A program made the translations under genes and the position numbers. The notes beneath the pieces are model-generated. The model saw only the letters and a program-made list of their open reading frames with translations, did not search any database and was not told the origin of the DNA. From Chthoniobacter sp. (GTDB lineage: Bacteria; Verrucomicrobiota; Verrucomicrobiia; Chthoniobacterales; Chthoniobacteraceae): a stretch of DNA of 7,223 bases. Each line of letters opens with the position of its first letter. Within the stretch, counting starts at the first letter, position 1. The DNA is taken from positions 1-7,223 of the forward strand of contig JANXSB010000268.1 of the NCBI GenBank assembly GCA_025352865.1, given 5' to 3'. Below are positions 6,720 through 7,223 of this stretch, one piece after another.

Positions 6720-6879
6720 TGTCATCCTGAGCGGAGTTCCCGGTGGGCGAAGGCGGGCGGGAACGGAGTCGAAGGACCCCGGCGGTTCGTTCCAGTGCTC
6801 TACGTTATCGGACCGCCGAGGTCCTTCGGCTGCGCTACGCCCGCCTCTCCGCCTCCGCTCCGCTCCGCTCAGGATGACA
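6720..6879. repeat. Nested 160-bp palindromic intergenic element
   Basis: The outer arms TGTCATCCTGAGCGGAG (6720-6736) and its exact complement at 6863-6879 match over 17 bp. A middle pair, AGGCGGGCG (6751-6759) with CGCCCGCCT (6838-6846), is perfect over 9 bp. The inner arms 6769-6789 (TCGAAGGACCCCGGCGG, then TTCG) and 6809-6829 match at 18 of 21 positions, and two of the three mismatches are G-T. The loop is 6790-6808. The GTCATCCTGAGCGGAGTCGAAGGACC-type core is, from memory, a common dispersed intergenic motif in several bacterial phyla. It encodes no transposase, so it is either a non-autonomous element or a structural repeat. ORFs across it are not genes. Confidence 0.85.
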
Positions 6880-6924
6880 CGCGATGAAAATTTTTAGACG
6901 TTCCAGCCTTTCCCTGACCCCACC

Positions 6925-7223
6925 ATGAAAACCACACCCCTCTCCCGCCGCACCGTCCTCAAAGGCCTCGGAGCCACGCTCTGCCTGCCGTGGCTCGAAG
7001 CGATGCGTCCCGCGGCCCACGCCGCCGGAGCCACCGCCGCGCCCGTCCGCATGGCCGTGCTCTACATGCCGAACGGCGTCTGCCCCGGCAAATGGAACCC
7101 CACCGGCGCGGGCCACGATTTCGAGCTCTCGCCCATCCTTTCGCCGCTCGCGCCGCACAAGGACGACATCCTCGTCCTCCGCAACCTCTGGAACGCCGCG
7201 AGCAATACCGGCGACGGCCATTA
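6925..7223 (+). CDS. Tat-exported DUF1552 protein, N-terminal part
   Basis: Ninety-nine codons are present before the right edge, with no stop. A twin-arginine signal covers residues 1-35: SRRTVLKG at 7-14, a hydrophobic GLGATLCLPWL stretch, then likely cleavage at AHA/A (about 34). The mature part begins PVRMAVLYMPNGVCPGKWNP (40-59) and continues with FELSPILSPLAPHKDDILVL and LWNAASN, which is the normal start of DUF1552 proteins. Members are usually about 430-480 aa, so roughly three quarters is missing. DUF1552 genes commonly follow DUF1592 cytochrome genes, as here, and both products are predicted to be exported. Export of one by Tat suggests folding or cofactor loading in the cytoplasm, but the function is unknown. 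The start has CCACC before ATG and no Shine-Dalgarno sequence. Confidence 0.9.
   Translation, partial: MKTTPLSRRTVLKGLGATLCLPWLEAMRPAAHAAGATAAPVRMAVLYMPNGVCPGKWNPTGAGHDFELSPILSPLAPHKDDILVLRNLWNAASNTGDGH

Noticed and set aside
6700..6897. 65-codon ORF after the cytochrome gene
   Set aside because: It lies almost wholly in the palindromic element and reads as a repeat translation.
6884..6928. 14-codon ORF (MKIFRRSSLSLTPP) whose stop overlaps the DUF1552 start as ATGA
   Set aside because: It could be a leader peptide giving translational coupling, but it has no ribosome binding site and is short enough to occur by chance.

Overview
The window looks like chromosomal DNA of a high-GC member of the Verrucomicrobiota, possibly near Chthoniobacter. 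This is inferred from three things: a GloVer-type tandem-repeat protein, a secreted c-type cytochrome of the DUF1587/1592/1588/1585 kind next to a Tat-exported DUF1552 protein (a pairing typical of Verrucomicrobiota and Planctomycetota), and the repeat-rich intergenic spacers. No 16S or other phylogenetic marker is present, so the assignment is not firm.

Layout. Positions 1-1589 (minus strand) hold the first 529 codons of a secreted protein made of at least nine GloVer repeats; its C-terminus lies beyond the left edge. A 163-bp divergent spacer follows. Positions 1753-4682 (plus strand) hold four co-directional genes that probably form one operon: an unrecognised 117-aa protein, SufT, a MurU-like sugar-1-phosphate nucleotidyltransferase with a C-terminal left-handed beta-helix, and an AmgK-like sugar kinase. 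SufT and the nucleotidyltransferase overlap by ATGA, and the kinase starts 14 bp after the nucleotidyltransferase stop. Positions 4853-6703 hold the di-heme cytochrome-like protein. From 6925 to the right edge is the N-terminus of the DUF1552 protein.

How the genes may work together. The kinase and nucleotidyltransferase resemble the two enzymes of the MurNAc salvage route described in Pseudomonas putida: anomeric phosphorylation by AmgK, then activation to UDP-MurNAc by MurU. The substrate here is inferred, not shown. SufT is an Fe-S cluster assembly or maturation factor, and its tie to the sugar genes is only by position. The cytochrome and DUF1552 proteins are probably an exported functional pair of unknown biochemistry.

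Spacers. No gene-free stretch exceeds 300 bases. Three spacers carry marked structure: an octamer array with a complementary upstream arm (2113-2219), a 26-bp-stem inverted repeat (4705-4795), and a 160-bp nested palindrome (6720-6879). No tRNA, rRNA, CRISPR array, transposase or phage gene was seen. I found no clearly new biological system. The points most worth checking are the beta-helix-extended MurU/AmgK pair, the unknown 117-aa gene before sufT, and the palindromic spacers.
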